Positions 25,122-33,928 of a stretch of DNA of 64,000 bases are shown here, in pieces (within the stretch, counting starts at the first letter, position 1; each line of letters starts with the position of its first letter). The notes under the pieces are model-generated. The model saw nothing but the letters and a program-made list of their open reading frames with translations, was not told where the DNA came from and did not search any database. This stretch comes from Miscanthus floridulus (lineage: Eukaryota > Streptophyta > Magnoliopsida > Poales > Poaceae). The translations under genes were made by a program, and so were the position numbers. The stretch lies in NCBI RefSeq assembly GCF_019320115.1, contig NC_089584.1, forward strand, positions 72,385,533 to 72,449,532, written 5' to 3'.

Positions 25122-26103
25122 CACTATTGCTTCTATGCTTAATTTGGTCTAGTGGTAGCATATGACATATTTGTGAGCTTGTAAACCTAGTGTTTGATCT
25201 AGAAAATGAGGTATAAGTGTTTAACTCAACATGGCACAAGATAACCCTTATTTGGAGGTGTGAATAAGCTTGTCCTTGGATCAAACCGAGTTAAATATCT
25301 TTGGCAAGTATTCTAGATTGAACCAAATTTAGGAAAATGATCCTCACCCCATTGATTGACATTGATACTCTCAACCTATTTAAAATTAAACCTTTGTGGT
25401 CATTGATGACAAAGGGGGAGAAATAGTGTACAAAGATAGTGAAAAGACAACAAGGGGGTGAGAAACAAAGGTAAGTGATAGGGGGAGAATTTGACATAGG
25501 GGGAGAGATATGATCAATTAAAATTTTAAGCACACAAGTAGGGGGAGCAAGCTCATGAACTTGTATGGTACATTTGAATGTGCATTTCATATATTTGCTT
25601 GCATGGCACAAGTTTTAAATTTCAAATATCCATGCTTGTATGGTGTATATGCTAGTTGTAGGTTTAAATGATAAAATGAAAAACTAGCATACATAGGTTA
25701 AGTAACTAGACTCATGTTCATATTATGGAAACTAAACCCTTGCTTCTAATGTTGATCTCATGGGGTATTCTAGTTTTTGTGTATGTCTAGTTACTCATGG
25801 TGCTAAGGATGGTATATTAGTGCACTCCGATTGGTATCACGCTTCAAAGGTCCATCTCTTATACCTTAGCATCATTTGGTAGACATTGTCTCCTATATTT
25901 CCTATCTAAGCATATGTGCAAGCTACAATCCAAACTCTTAGCGCATATGTAGGGGGAGCAATTGCTACCATTTGCGGTTCATGAAACTTGTCCATATCCT
26001 TTTACACATGGTAAATATGCTTGGGAAAGCAACATGGATTCAATTTAATTTCAATTCATATCTTTGTGTAAGGGTTGTCATCAATTACCAAAAAGGGGAA
26101 GAT
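25122..26103 (+). other. Copia B 3' non-coding region with multiple PPTs
   Basis: This continues the element interrupted at 13265. It carries several GGGGGAG purine tracts (near 25414, 25483, 25500, 25542 and 25950) and the primary PPT ACCAAAAAGGGGAAGAT (26087-26103) directly before the 3' LTR. Repeated PPTs are a known Sirevirus hallmark. No open frame longer than background is present. Confidence 0.8.
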
Positions 26104-27531
26104 TGAAAGCTCTAGTTTGGTTTTGGTAAATTGATAAAACCCTAAGAGCTAACCTAGTTTATCAAAGTGATTATGAGATGGGTAGCACTGCTCCAAGTGG
26201 TGAAGAAAATGAAGATCATGACTTGATGATGGTGATGCCATGGTGATGATCAAATGCTTGGACTTGGAAAAGAAGAAAAAAAACAAAAAGCTCAAGGCAA
26301 AGGTGAAACTTGATAGGAGCTTTTTCATTTTGGTGATCGAGACACTTAGTGAGTTTGATCACATTTAGGATCAATAGCCGTACTATTAAGAGGGGTGAAA
26401 CTCGTATCGAAATGCGGTTATCAAAGTACCACTAGATGTTCTAAGTCATTGCATATGCATTTAGGATCTAGTGGAGTGCTAACACCCTTGAAAACATTTG
26501 TGAAAATATGCTAACACATGTGCACAAGGTGATATACTTGGTGGTTGGCACATTTGAGCAAGGGTAAAGAAGATAGAGTTGAAAAGGAGTTGAATGCGCT
26601 GGTCACGGGGTGACCAGACGTGTCTGATATAGATACCGGACATGTCCAGTATTCTGGCCAGGCGTGGGAAAAGTTGCCGAGGTGACCGGACTCTGGCTCA
26701 GTGGAGTGACCGGACGCTAATGAGTTACTGTTCAACGTTAGATCAAAGTGATATAGCCCAAATCAGGATTGCATAGAGCTACCGTACATGTTCGGTCGCC
26801 ACACCAGACGCGTCCGATGTGAACCAGCAAGTCTCGGGTTTTTAGCACAATAATTGATCAGACGCTAGGAGCGTCTGGTCCGGTGTGACTGAACATATCC
26901 GGGCGGCCTAGAGTGGCTCTAGGAGCTCTCTGGACTAGACTGGACACTATGTTCCCCGCGTCCGGTCCGGTGTGACTGGACGCATCCGGTCGGACCAGAG
27001 CGACTCTAGGAGCTCTCTGGACTCAATCGAACGCTGCGTCTCCCGTGTCCGGTCGTTTTCTAATAGTGCATTTGATCACATAGTATTAGCCATTTGGCGT
27101 GAATGGCTAAACATTTTGAAAGGGACACGTGGTGGTTAGGCTATGACCGGACGCGTCCGGTCACCACACGGGACGTGTCCGGTGCACACGACCTACGCGT
27201 CCGGTTGTCCCACGGTCAGCCCAATAATTGAGCCAATGGCTCTATTGTTTGGGGTGTCTATAAATATCGTTTGGCTGGCTCTAGCTCACTCTTTTGGCCA
27301 TTTGCATTGACATAACAACCTTGTGAGCTTAGCCAAAGCCCTTCCACTCATCTCCATCATTGATTCATCATCTTTGTGAGATTGGGAGAGAATCCAAGTG
27401 CATTGCTTGAGTGATTTGCATCTAGAGGCACTTGGTGTACGTGTTTTGCTGTGGGATTCTCTTGTTACTCTTGGTGGTTGCCGACACCTAGACGGCTTGG
27501 AGTAGCGAGGATTGTCGGGCAGAGGTTGGTG
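26104..27531 (+). repeat. 3' LTR of Copia B, truncated
   Basis: It aligns with 5703-7130 of the 5' LTR and stops after GAGGTTGGTG. The last 650 bp or so is missing. It contains a perfect 18-bp palindrome GACCGGACGCGTCCGGTC at 27145-27162 and a TATA box TCTATAAATAT (near 27258-27268). Confidence 0.87.
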
Positions 27532-27536
27532 TTTTG
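27532..27536. other. deletion junction between LTRs of B and A
   Basis: Left of this point the sequence follows the plus-strand LTR of Copia B. Right of it (CTCTGATGTACAAC) it follows the LTR of Copia A from about 1906. The five bases TTTTG belong to neither, as far as I can align, which suggests filler DNA from end joining. The same junction occurs at 62230-62234. Confidence 0.75.
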
Positions 27537-28484
27537 CTCTGATGTACAACAATGGTGCTCGCAAGCACCGAGTGGTAAGAGGTGTGCAAATCTCACTAAA
27601 CACTAGGCCTAAACCTAGAGCAAGGCCATAAATAGTGGGCTAACTAACCTAAGCACTTCGCAAAGCACCTACGCTAATCACTGAATGTATCACTAAGCAC
27701 TATGCAAGTGGAGATTTCTAAAATGGTGTATCAACACTGTTGGTACGTTTCCTCAGCTCTCCACCCTCAAATGGCCGGTTGGGGGTCTATTTATAAGTCA
27801 CATAGAGAAAGTAGCCGTTGAGGACGAAATCCAGCTTTCTGCCATTGTCCGGACGCGTAGGTCGTCCTGATCAGACGTGTCCTGTCGTCTCGACTGTTGA
27901 AGCCGACCGTTGGCGCTCACTGTTGATTGGACTCTCTAGTGAGTTCGGTCGCTTACCATCTGACACGTCCGGTCGACATTTCACCGTTCTAGAACCTCTC
28001 TAGACTCGATCGGTTTCCACTGCCTGGTGCATCCGGTCGTCCACAGCAACTGCGTCTAGTCCTTACTGAGTTGTTGCCGCGATGATGAACAGTGAAGTCT
28101 GTGCATCTAGTCACTACCTCGCTCAGAGTCTTGTCATTGCTGCTGACACCTACTGTTGCCGAGCAACTGATCGGACTCGTCCGGTCCTCATAGGGCCATG
28201 TCCAGTCACCTCTGTCGAGCTCGTTTCTTCACGATTTTATGTTTGGCTAGGTTTCTATCTTCGTGCTTAGACTTTGCTTGATATCTTAGGTCTTCTGTTG
28301 TGCTTGTAGGGTCTTGCTTATGGTGTTGATTATGGGATCATCATGTCGCCTTCGTCCAAGTCACGTCTTGCACCCTATTGAACTATAAAACAATTACTTG
28401 CAAATTCATTAGTCCAATTTGGTTGTGTTGGTCATTAAACACCAAAATCCAAAGTAAATGGGCATAGAGTCCATTTTCCTTACA
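27537..28484 (-). repeat. 5' LTR of Copia A, truncated
   Basis: It aligns with about 1906-2835, with a short insertion near 28190. It ends TTCCTTACA at 28484, the outer border of Copia A, followed by TCGGC, the partner of the left target duplication. About 590 bp of the LTR, the PBS and the gag N-terminal region are missing. Confidence 0.8.
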
Positions 28485-29227
28485 TCGGCCCCTGCCCGCG
28501 CTGACCCCTAGCCGCCGCACGCACTACCCTTGCCCAAGCACCACCGTCCCCTACCCGCATCGCTCCTAGGTGCTCCCCTGCCCACACCTACCCTAGGCTA
28601 GCGCCCCCTAAGCCACCACCCTCGCCCCCCTGGTTGTGCCTACCCAAGCTCTGCTGCCTCCATGTCTGGAAGGAGCACCACTGTCCCAGCCATATCTATG
28701 AATTGAGATGTGAAATACTATCAATACAAGCAACTTGTGCTGATTTTTTCCAACACCCCTGCTAATTTTTCAAACCACATACAAGCAACACATTACTTTG
28801 TTGAAACATTAATTTCATTCATGCATGATGGAGAGCTAAGTTTGGTCCAGCGCTACAGATTTAGTTGACGCGTCAAGGGCACGGTGACGCAACTTCTTGT
28901 CACGGCGGTGGCAAGGCACGCCCTAAGGGAGGCACGACACTAGGGCAGTGGCGACGTCGGACTTCCATCTAGCCCTTTGTTTTCAGCTGAGAAAGAGGAG
29001 AGTTCGTGACAGAGAAGAGAGAGATTGAGGGGATGTAAATGAACACAGGGGAAAAAACATCGGAGCATGTTAACAGTTGAGATGAAAAAGATTAAAAGCT
29101 TGCTTAAATCCCAAAATGGCAATATAGCGTGAAGGATTTTATAAAGTTATTATTTTATCAAAGTCCACAACTTCGGTGGCATTTGAACAAAATCTATCTG
29201 CCATGAGCGTAAAATTCCAATTTTCTC
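28485..29227. mobile_element. Mutator-like element E, right half
   Basis: The right TIR ends CCAATTTTCTC at 29227 and matches the left TIR from 1015, inverted. The interior (28485-28680) is very C-rich with many CCC and GCC triplets, as in Pack-MULE cargo, but no gene fragment could be named. Open frames here are short and overlap the TIR. Confidence 0.65.
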
Positions 29228-29250
29228 CGTGTACATCCGGTGTTGAGTGT
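29228..29250. other. short spacer between two Mutator-like elements
   Basis: Only 23 bp separate the right end of element E from the target duplication of the next element. Confidence 0.6.
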
Positions 29251-29640
29251 TTTACTATTGGGAACATATCAGGTGCAAAGTAGGGAACCTATGGAAACTT
29301 GGAAACTTCTAATCAGATCCACTCGAAGCTGATCCAATGGATGGGGTGAGAGGTGGGACGATTTTGCGCCTAAACCCTCCCACCTGCCGGCGTTTTTTTG
29401 GAAAACCCCCTAGCGATCCGCATGCATGGGCACCAGTCGGTTGCTCGCGTGCAGCGATCCCACCGCGGAAGGGAGATGCGTCGCCAGAACTTTCCTCGCG
29501 GGCAGGCGCCGCTGATCCGTTCCTCGCGTGCAGCGCCGCCCATGCGAAACTTCTCATTTGACGATTTTATAAGCCGCGGAAAATCGCATACAAGGTGGTT
29601 CCATGGAGAAGCAAAACTGACAATCCAAAGCTGATGGCGT

Positions 29641-29707
29641 CTCCTCTCAATCCGAAGCTGATATCATCTCCTCTCAATCCGAAGCTAATATCATCTCCTC
29701 TCAATCC
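29641..29707. repeat. 27-bp tandem repeat inside element P
   Basis: CTCCTCTCAATCCGAAGCT plus 8 bp occurs at 29641-29667 and 29668-29694, with a partial third unit to 29707. Units differ at one base. Confidence 0.85.
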
Positions 29708-29970
29708 AGCTGCTTCAGGTCATAGTACAAGCAGTAGCCATCAACAACAAGCTCAAAATCCTCAACATCCCACTTGGCAATGGCTGTGCTGATCCATTCA
29801 TCGATATTCTCATGCCAACGACCTAGCATTTGTAGTCTCAGTTTCTGGACAGGCCGGCGTTGACGCACATCCTTTGGAGCCAGAAGAAATGCATTCACCA
29901 GCTTGACATCAGAGGAACTTAAGTAAGCAAAACTGTAAGTCTGCTGATTCATACTGAAAATGGGAAACAA
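29701..29970 (-). pseudogene. captured F-box-family gene fragment
   Basis: A minus-strand frame of 89 codons contains VRQRRPVQKLRLQMLG and then HENIDEWISTAIAKW and VEDFELVVDGY. This order resembles the segment between the F-box and the leucine-rich/FBD region of plant F-box/LRR proteins. The F-box itself and the LRR repeats are absent. The fragment lies wholly inside element P, which suggests it was captured from a host gene. Whether it is transcribed is unknown. The assignment rests on motif memory, so an unrelated plant protein remains possible. Confidence 0.5.
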
Positions 29971-30340
29971 CCATGCGGCGGCAAATCACGCGAAGTGGCG
30001 ACGGCGCCCTCACTAGGCCACGGAGGGCCACGGGCGGAGTAGCCCTCATAGGCCAGCGGAGGGCCCACGGGCGGCGGCGCCCTAACACGGCTGGCGGAGG
30101 GCAAGGGGCGGCAGCGGGAGATTTGCGTCGGGCGAACCAGGGGCGCGTGGCCACGACGGCGGTCTAGGACGACTCGCTGAGGCCGGGCGAACCAGGGGCG
30201 TGGCGTCGTCCTGGGGGCTGGGGCGACGCGCACGGGGCTGGGAGAAAACGAAGCCTGGTGGCGGCAATGGATTCCTGGCGGCGCAGTCGCGGCTCGCTCG
30301 CGACTGGGAGAAAACGAAACCTGGCGCACGGGGCTGCGGA
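29971..30340. other. GC-rich cargo of element P
   Basis: GC-rich sequence with a duplicated GGGAGAAAACGAA.CCTGG motif (30240-30260 and 30305-30325). All frames in this stretch give Pro/Arg/Ala-rich low-complexity translations, so I do not call a gene. Confidence 0.5.
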
Positions 30341-30494
30341 TTGCCAGGGGGTTTTCTGAAAAAAAACCGGCAGGTGGGAGGGTTTAGACGCAAAATCGTC
30401 CCACCTCTCATCCCATCTATTGGATGAGCATCGAATGGATCTGATTAGAAGTTTTCAAGTTCCACATGTTCCTGGTTTGCACCCCTTTACTATT

Positions 30495-30814
30495 TTCCAC
30501 AAAACTCACTATTCCCAGTTTTCTCGAAATCGGTTGCCTCTCACGTAAGCCAACAAGGTTCTGGTGGTTAGCAGAAAAGCTGATTTAATGGAAACTGTTT
30601 TTTTCCTAAAACTAGGCGCGTTAGTCAACCGACGCCGCCGGTAGGTCTTCACTCTTCACGGATAACCTCCCTCTCCTCCCTCCTCTACTCACTCCACTCA
30701 CCTGCCTGCCGCACACCAGTCACCGGGATCTGCCTCTGCTCCGCTTGCCGCGGCCGGCGGCGTCCGCAACGCCAGCCTCCTCCGATTCGATCCCGATCGG
30801 GACACACGTTCTCC
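30495..30814 (+). promoter_or_regulatory. probable promoter and 5' UTR of the hydrolase
   Basis: This lies between the Pack-MULE and the start codon. A pyrimidine patch (about 30668-30696, CCTCCC/TCTCC runs) resembles the Y-patch of plant core promoters, and there is no clear TATA box. AGTCAACCGAC near 30623-30633 overlaps a W-box core (TTGAC on the minus strand) and a DRE-like ACCGAC; single short motifs are weak evidence. Anything upstream of 30486 is transposon DNA, so the native distal promoter has been displaced. Confidence 0.45.
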
Positions 30815-33207
30815 ATGGCGGAGCAGCTCAGATCATCCCAAGATGCCCCCAATACCCGTGAGCACCTCTCTTCTCTTGATCTTTGTCTTACTACCCCTGT
30901 TGCCAGTAACATTTCTCGGTAGAGATTACTGGTGTTCCGGCCCCGGACTGTTGAATTGAATCCATGTGGTTTGGTTTCTGAACAGCTGCGCCGGCACAGA
31001 GGGTACTGGTGACGAACACGCATGGGGAGACTCTCGTCGGCCTGCTGCACCACATGGGGTCCGACAAGGTTGTAGTGCTCTGCCATGGCTTTAGGGCTTC
31101 CAAGGTACTGAAGGAAATTTACCTTCTTCTCTTGAAGATAAGGCTGGAAAATATTAATTGCGTGTTTTTGTGCATGCTCTTCATGTAATTATTATTGATG
31201 TGATGACGCTCTCGTGCAGGACGATAGCCTCATTACTGATCTTGCGGCTGCACTAACAAAGCAAGGGATTAGCGTGTTTCGTTTTGATTTTAGTGGAAAT
31301 GGGTAAGTTGATCGTGGAATTAGGGATTCATCATCCCCTTCTGTGCATGTTTTGTAAATATTACTGTAGTGTTTCTTCATGAGGTCATTTCATCCATTGC
31401 CTTCAAATTTCTCTTCTGTAAAGATGGGCTTCGCTTGGACTAAATGGAGCTTCCTGATTCTGTATATATATTACATAAGTATCACTTGAGTTTGATACTT
31501 CATTTGTCTCTGAGATCTGCATTTTTTTTTCAGATAAATCAACAGTGGAACATTTGTAAAACAGTTTTTTTGAAAGAAATTCATAATATTTAGCTTTTAA
31601 CAATACTTCATAGCTTGTTACTGTAATTTTTAGTTATCATGCATGCTCCATAGTCTCAGTTGATATGATGCTTTTGATTGCACACTTTTCAGAGAAAGTG
31701 AAGGTGAATTCCATTATGGCAACTACAAGAAGGAGGCTGCTGACTTGCACTCTGTTGTCTTGTATCTTCGCCAGGAAAAGTACGATGTAGCAGCAATTGT
31801 TGGTCACAGCAAAGGTGGGTTATATGCATCGTTTGGTTGATATAATCATGGAATTCATTATTCTTTCTATCACGTTGTTCCATTAGATTCATGTCATGGG
31901 TAAGCCAAGCGTCCAAAAGAGTTTGTTCAGTTTCTGAACAAAACTTGCAATACGATTACATACGAGCCAAACATGGAGAACTATTTCCTGTATTTTTGTG
32001 CATTAATTCATAACCATGTACATCATTAGTCATATTCAGAATAGGAAACTGCAATGCAATCATCTGGCAATCAATTGGAATCTATCAGGTTAATTTTCAT
32101 ATTGTTATATGCTTTGCTTGTTAATGGATTCCTTTCATAAAAGCGTTAAAGAGGGGCGTTGTTATCCTTAAACGCAAGCAAGAGAAAACAAAAAGTTCAT
32201 CCTTGTCTCACTGAAAGCAAGCTGTAGCCGCCCGGCTATCCTTCTCATGCTATTTACCCTGCAATTGTCTAGCCATTTGGAAATTTGGTCATTAAGTCTG
32301 CATCTCTTTTTCTTCAGGTGGAGATGTGATGGTTCTATATGCCTCTATCTACAACGATGTCCCCATGGTGGTTAACCTTTCTGGTCGGTTTAATTTGGAG
32401 AAAGGCATTGAGGTGCGCCTAGGCAATGAGTTTATGGATAGAATAAACAAAGAAGGCTACATTGATGTCACAAACAAATCAGGTATGGGAACATGTCTGA
32501 CCTTCTATGTTGAACGCTATGCTAAACACATCATATCTTCTGCCTGTACTCTGTAGTTTATTTACCTTTCATGTGCATCTAATAACTGCTTATCTGTTGC
32601 AATGTAGGAAAGGTTTTGTACAGAGTAACCAAAGAGAGCTTGATGGAACGACTGAGCAATGATATGCACACAGCCAGCCTTTCCATCAGCAAAGAGTGCA
32701 GGTTATCAGCTTATTTAAGCATACTTTTCCCTCCATGATGATTAACAACCGAGTGGCCAATATAGCAGCACACAATATTCATGCTTGTTGAACTTGTAGT
32801 TTCTGTGCACTCATAGAACCCACATTAGTATGTATATATTACATTTGTTAGCTAGTTCACCAGTGTTGTTGAATAGAATCTTTCCTCACAGAAATTATTA
32901 TTGGACTCTTTGCCCAGGTTCTTTACAATTCATGGTTCAGCCGACGAGATCATACCCGTGGAAGATGCATACGAGTTTGCAAAGCTTATACCAAATCACA
33001 AACTGCGTGTCATTGAGGGAGCAAATCACTGCTACACTGCTCACCGTAGAGAACTTTCTGATGCCGTAGTAGAAGCCATCACATCCAGTGAGGTATATAC
33101 AGACAAACAACAACTCACCTCGATGCTTGGAATGTGTTTCAGCAATGATAATTGGTATCTTATCCTGCTGACTGATTTCTATGCAGGAAGGGGAAACCAC
33201 ACCCTAG
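30815..33207 (+). CDS. alpha/beta-hydrolase (serine esterase/aminopeptidase S33-like), 8 exons
   Basis: Exons: 30815-30857, 30986-31104, 31220-31302, 31693-31814, 32318-32482, 32608-32701, 32918-33092 and 33187-33207. All introns are GT-AG, phases agree, and the joined frame is 822 nt (273 aa) with no internal stop. The start codon sits in CCATGGCG, a good plant context. The protein has an oxyanion-type CHGF near residue 48, then RFDFSGNGES, the nucleophile elbow GHSKGG (Ser near residue 119), an acid in HGSADEIIP and the catalytic His in GANHCY. This is the complete Ser-Asp-His triad of the fold. No signal peptide or membrane segment is apparent, so it is probably soluble. It resembles the uncharacterised plant family of Arabidopsis At3g47560/At3g47590. 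The substrate is unknown; ester hydrolysis is inferred. Confidence 0.92.
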
Positions 33208-33677
33208 AGCAGATTCAGAATGGCGTCCTCGTCCAGCCTGCCATGCCGCTCGTCTCATTACACCGAGTCACCTCAGTTTATTATAAAAGGCTTAGATTAG
33301 ACATAGACAGACCCTGGTTTTGCTCCTCCAGTCTGTCATTCTCGCTTCTTGAGAAATTAAATATTTTCAACTTTGATCAAATATATACAAGAAATTATTA
33401 ATACTTATAATTAGGGGTGAAAACGATACTGATATTTTCCGACCGTATTCGAGACGTTTAGAGGAGTTTAAATCTATCCATAAGCATATTATATACATAT
33501 ATACTCCTATGTCTAACATCTACTGAGATGATCAATCCAGAAGATGTAGCCACAAGGGAGTTCGATATTTACAGGAATTCTTAAAGCACATACCAGCAAC
33601 ATCGTATCAAACCTACATGACATCGGTTTTGGGTTCAGAAGATAATATACACCAAGTACCATGCAAGTCTTTGTTGA
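33208..33677. other. intergenic region between convergent paralogues
   Basis: It must hold the 3' UTRs and terminators of both hydrolase copies. The stretch near 33414-33480 (GGGGTGAAAACGATACTGATATTTTCCG) resembles a dispersed grass repeat. No additional gene was seen. Confidence 0.5.
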
Positions 33678-33928
33678 TTACTGCCCCAGTATTGAAGGGT
33701 CCCATTTGCCACTTGGAGACGTGGGCTCCCCAGCCTGCATTACAAAATGAAAAGTTCTGTCACATGGAATATCTGGACATACAAAAAAAAAAGTACAGAA
33801 GATAAATTTTAAATACCGTAAACCCCATTGGACGGGATGAAATCTACTACTACATCAGCAACTTCTTTGCGATGTGCGGTGTAGTTATGATTTGCTCCTT
33901 CCATGACATGCAGTTTATGGTTGGGTAT
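33678..33928 (-). pseudogene. alpha/beta-hydrolase paralogue, 5'-truncated by gypsy F
   Basis: On the minus strand, 33928-33824 encodes 35 residues starting IPNHKLHVMEGANHNYTAHR, closely matching IPNHKLRVIEGANHCYTAHR of the neighbouring gene and keeping the catalytic His. A GT donor follows at 33823. A TGTAATGCAG acceptor precedes a last exon 33734-33678 of 18 codons ending in TAA, longer than the 7-codon last exon of the intact gene. No stops or frameshifts interrupt the visible part, so the break is recent or the rest lies beyond the insertion. Everything upstream (oxyanion region, nucleophile Ser, acid) is cut off at 33928 where the gypsy LTR begins. Confidence 0.85.

Larger units (their letters stand above)
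5703..27531 (+). mobile_element. Copia B: degenerate Sirevirus (interrupted by C)
   Basis: This is a plus-strand Ty1/copia element inserted into the gag of Copia A. The 5' LTR is 5703-7783, followed by an initiator-tRNA-Met PBS at 7786-7798, gag, pol in the order protease-integrase-RT-RNase H, a 3' non-coding region with repeated GGGGGAG tracts, and a 3' LTR truncated at 27531. Gypsy C (13266-25116) splits the 3' non-coding region. The order integrase before RT, the PBS and the LTR palindromes place it in Copia, Sirevirus (SIRE/Maximus) lineage. Left flank GGATG has no right partner because the right end is deleted. Confidence 0.88.
1300..28484 (-). mobile_element. Copia A: gag-only Sirevirus-like element (interrupted)
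   Basis: This is the outer LTR element of the first nest, on the minus strand. Its left (3') LTR is 1300-2835 and its truncated right (5') LTR is 27537-28484. Between them lie a polypurine tract, a non-coding 3' region and a gag remnant, then Copia B from 5703. The flanking 5-mers are CCGGC (1295-1299) and TCGGC (28485-28489), a target duplication with one C-to-T change. Only about 1.25 kb of non-coding DNA separates the gag stop from the 3' LTR, so pol is absent and the element was non-autonomous. The LTR CGGAC/GTCCG palindromes, several polypurine tracts and a CCHC gag with coiled coils point to the Sirevirus lineage. Confidence 0.75.
29251..30494. mobile_element. Pack-MULE-like element P with 9-bp target duplication
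   Basis: TTTACTATT occurs directly at 29251-29259 and 30486-30494, the 9-bp size expected of Mutator-like elements. The element proper is 29260-30485. Its TIRs are roughly 120-140 bp and highly similar: the 29305-29400 block CTTCTAATCAGATCCA...GAGGTGGGACGATTTTGCG recurs inverted at 30345-30460. The interior is GC-rich, encodes no transposase and holds a host-like gene fragment on the minus strand. A non-autonomous MULE carrying cellular sequence is a Pack-MULE. It sits 330 bp upstream of the hydrolase start codon. Confidence 0.8.

Noticed and set aside
1006..29236. 9-bp target duplication for Mutator-like element E
   Set aside because: TATATAAAT and CGTGTACAT agree at only 5 of 9 positions, so it is not claimed.
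30685..31086. 133-codon minus-strand ORF over the hydrolase 5' end
   Set aside because: Shadow of exons 1-2 and intron 1; no motif.
32901..33401. 166-codon ORF near the hydrolase 3' end
   Set aside because: It reads exon 7 through a clear GT-AG intron; the spliced ending at 33207 is more consistent.
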